Assembly: GCA_900551675.1 (NCBI GenBank)
Contig: URXH01000062.1
Span: forward strand, 1-12,318
DNA length: 12,318 bases
Source of the DNA: an uncultured bacterium
GTDB taxonomy: Bacteria; Cyanobacteriota; Vampirovibrionia; Gastranaerophilales; Gastranaerophilaceae
Direction of reading: 5' to 3'
In this document: one piece after another, positions 12,091 to 12,318 of the stretch
How positions within the stretch are numbered: position 1 is the stretch's first letter
How the letters are laid out: each line of letters starts with the position of its first letter
Position numbers and translations under genes: made by a program
Notes under the pieces: model-generated
What the model saw: the letters and a program-made list of their open reading frames with translations, nothing else
What the model was told of the DNA's origin: nothing
Databases searched by the model: none

Positions 12091-12318
12091 ATGGAATGTC
12101 CAAAATGCGGTTATGAAATTGATGATAAAGCAATGGTATGCCCTAATTGTAAAAAGGTGCTCAAACTTGCCTGCCCTATTTGCAAAACTATTAATGAAAC
12201 TAATACTTGCAAAAAGTGCGGGTATGTCATTATAAATAAGTGTCATAACTGTGGAAAAATTAATCAGACATTCAGTAAAAAGTGTAAAAAATGCGGTTTT
12301 GATACTGAAAAAAGTGTC
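12091..12318 (+). CDS. Multi-zinc-ribbon protein (partial, cut by the right edge)
   Basis: Seventy-six codons are open to the window end. Six CxxC knuckles occur at C3/C6, C17/C20, C28/C31, C40/C43, C51/C54 and C65/C68, which pair naturally into three tandem zinc ribbons with spacers of 10, 8 and 10 residues. The first opens MECPKCGYEI. Tandem ribbons like these usually form an N-terminal platform for protein or nucleic-acid binding ahead of a larger domain. What follows is outside the window, so no function is assigned. The ATG at 12091 is supported by the promoter exactly six bases upstream, by the immediate CPKC start, and by the absence of an upstream in-frame start with a ribosome site. 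Confidence 0.8.
   Translation, partial: MECPKCGYEIDDKAMVCPNCKKVLKLACPICKTINETNTCKKCGYVIINKCHNCGKINQTFSKKCKKCGFDTEKSV

Overview
The window is an AT-rich, gene-dense stretch of bacterial chromosome holding ten complete housekeeping or conserved genes, one complete small gene of unknown family, and a partial gene at each end. LL-diaminopimelate aminotransferase (DapL), a cyanobacterial-type DnaX tail, a Memo-AMMECR1 fusion, and a small protein with an N-terminal INSVNFGK-like motif together point to a non-photosynthetic relative of Cyanobacteria (Vampirovibrionia/Melainabacteria, probably the gut order Gastranaerophilales). That placement is inference from gene content and recall, not from a marker search. 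There is no sign of phage, plasmid, CRISPR, tRNA or rRNA.

Layout, left to right. A minus-strand gene start with a ten-C tract in its 9th to 12th codons leaves the window at the left edge and is divergent from dnaX (clamp loader). dnaX is followed by a 120-residue protein of unknown family in the slot where many bacteria carry ybaB. Next come two minus-strand genes: a Memo-AMMECR1 fusion and ribD (riboflavin synthesis). A 199-bp intergenic region with three copies of a small hairpin repeat leads to a plus-strand pair, a UPF0173 metallo-beta-lactamase-fold hydrolase and a GshB-like ATP-grasp ligase with an altered substrate loop. A palindrome-rich convergent gap follows. Then tsaD (tRNA t6A synthesis, minus) is divergent from obg (ribosome-associated GTPase), which is coupled to yjbQ. 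ruvB (Holliday junction branch migration, minus) is divergent from dapL (lysine and peptidoglycan precursor). At the right edge a multi-zinc-ribbon protein begins and is cut by the window end.

The genes alternate strand often, so most are one- or two-gene transcription units. Two kinds of translation start are visible. Second genes of operons and several promoter-distal genes have a strong AGGAG-type ribosome site. Five first genes (dnaX, the Memo fusion, ribD, tsaD and the right-edge zinc-ribbon gene) have no such site; instead a TATAAT-like -10 box lies 6 to 9 bases before the ATG, which predicts leaderless or nearly leaderless mRNAs. In dnaX and the zinc-ribbon gene the arrangement is identical: TGnTATAAT, six bases, ATG.

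The items most worth a second look are the leaderless-start pattern, the poly-C tract in the left-edge gene, the covarying hairpin repeat (one copy of which supplies a decoy ATG ahead of obg), the GshB-like ligase lacking the glycine-rich loop, and a beta-clamp-binding-like QQSLF tail on RuvB. I did not find a complete new multi-gene system in this window.
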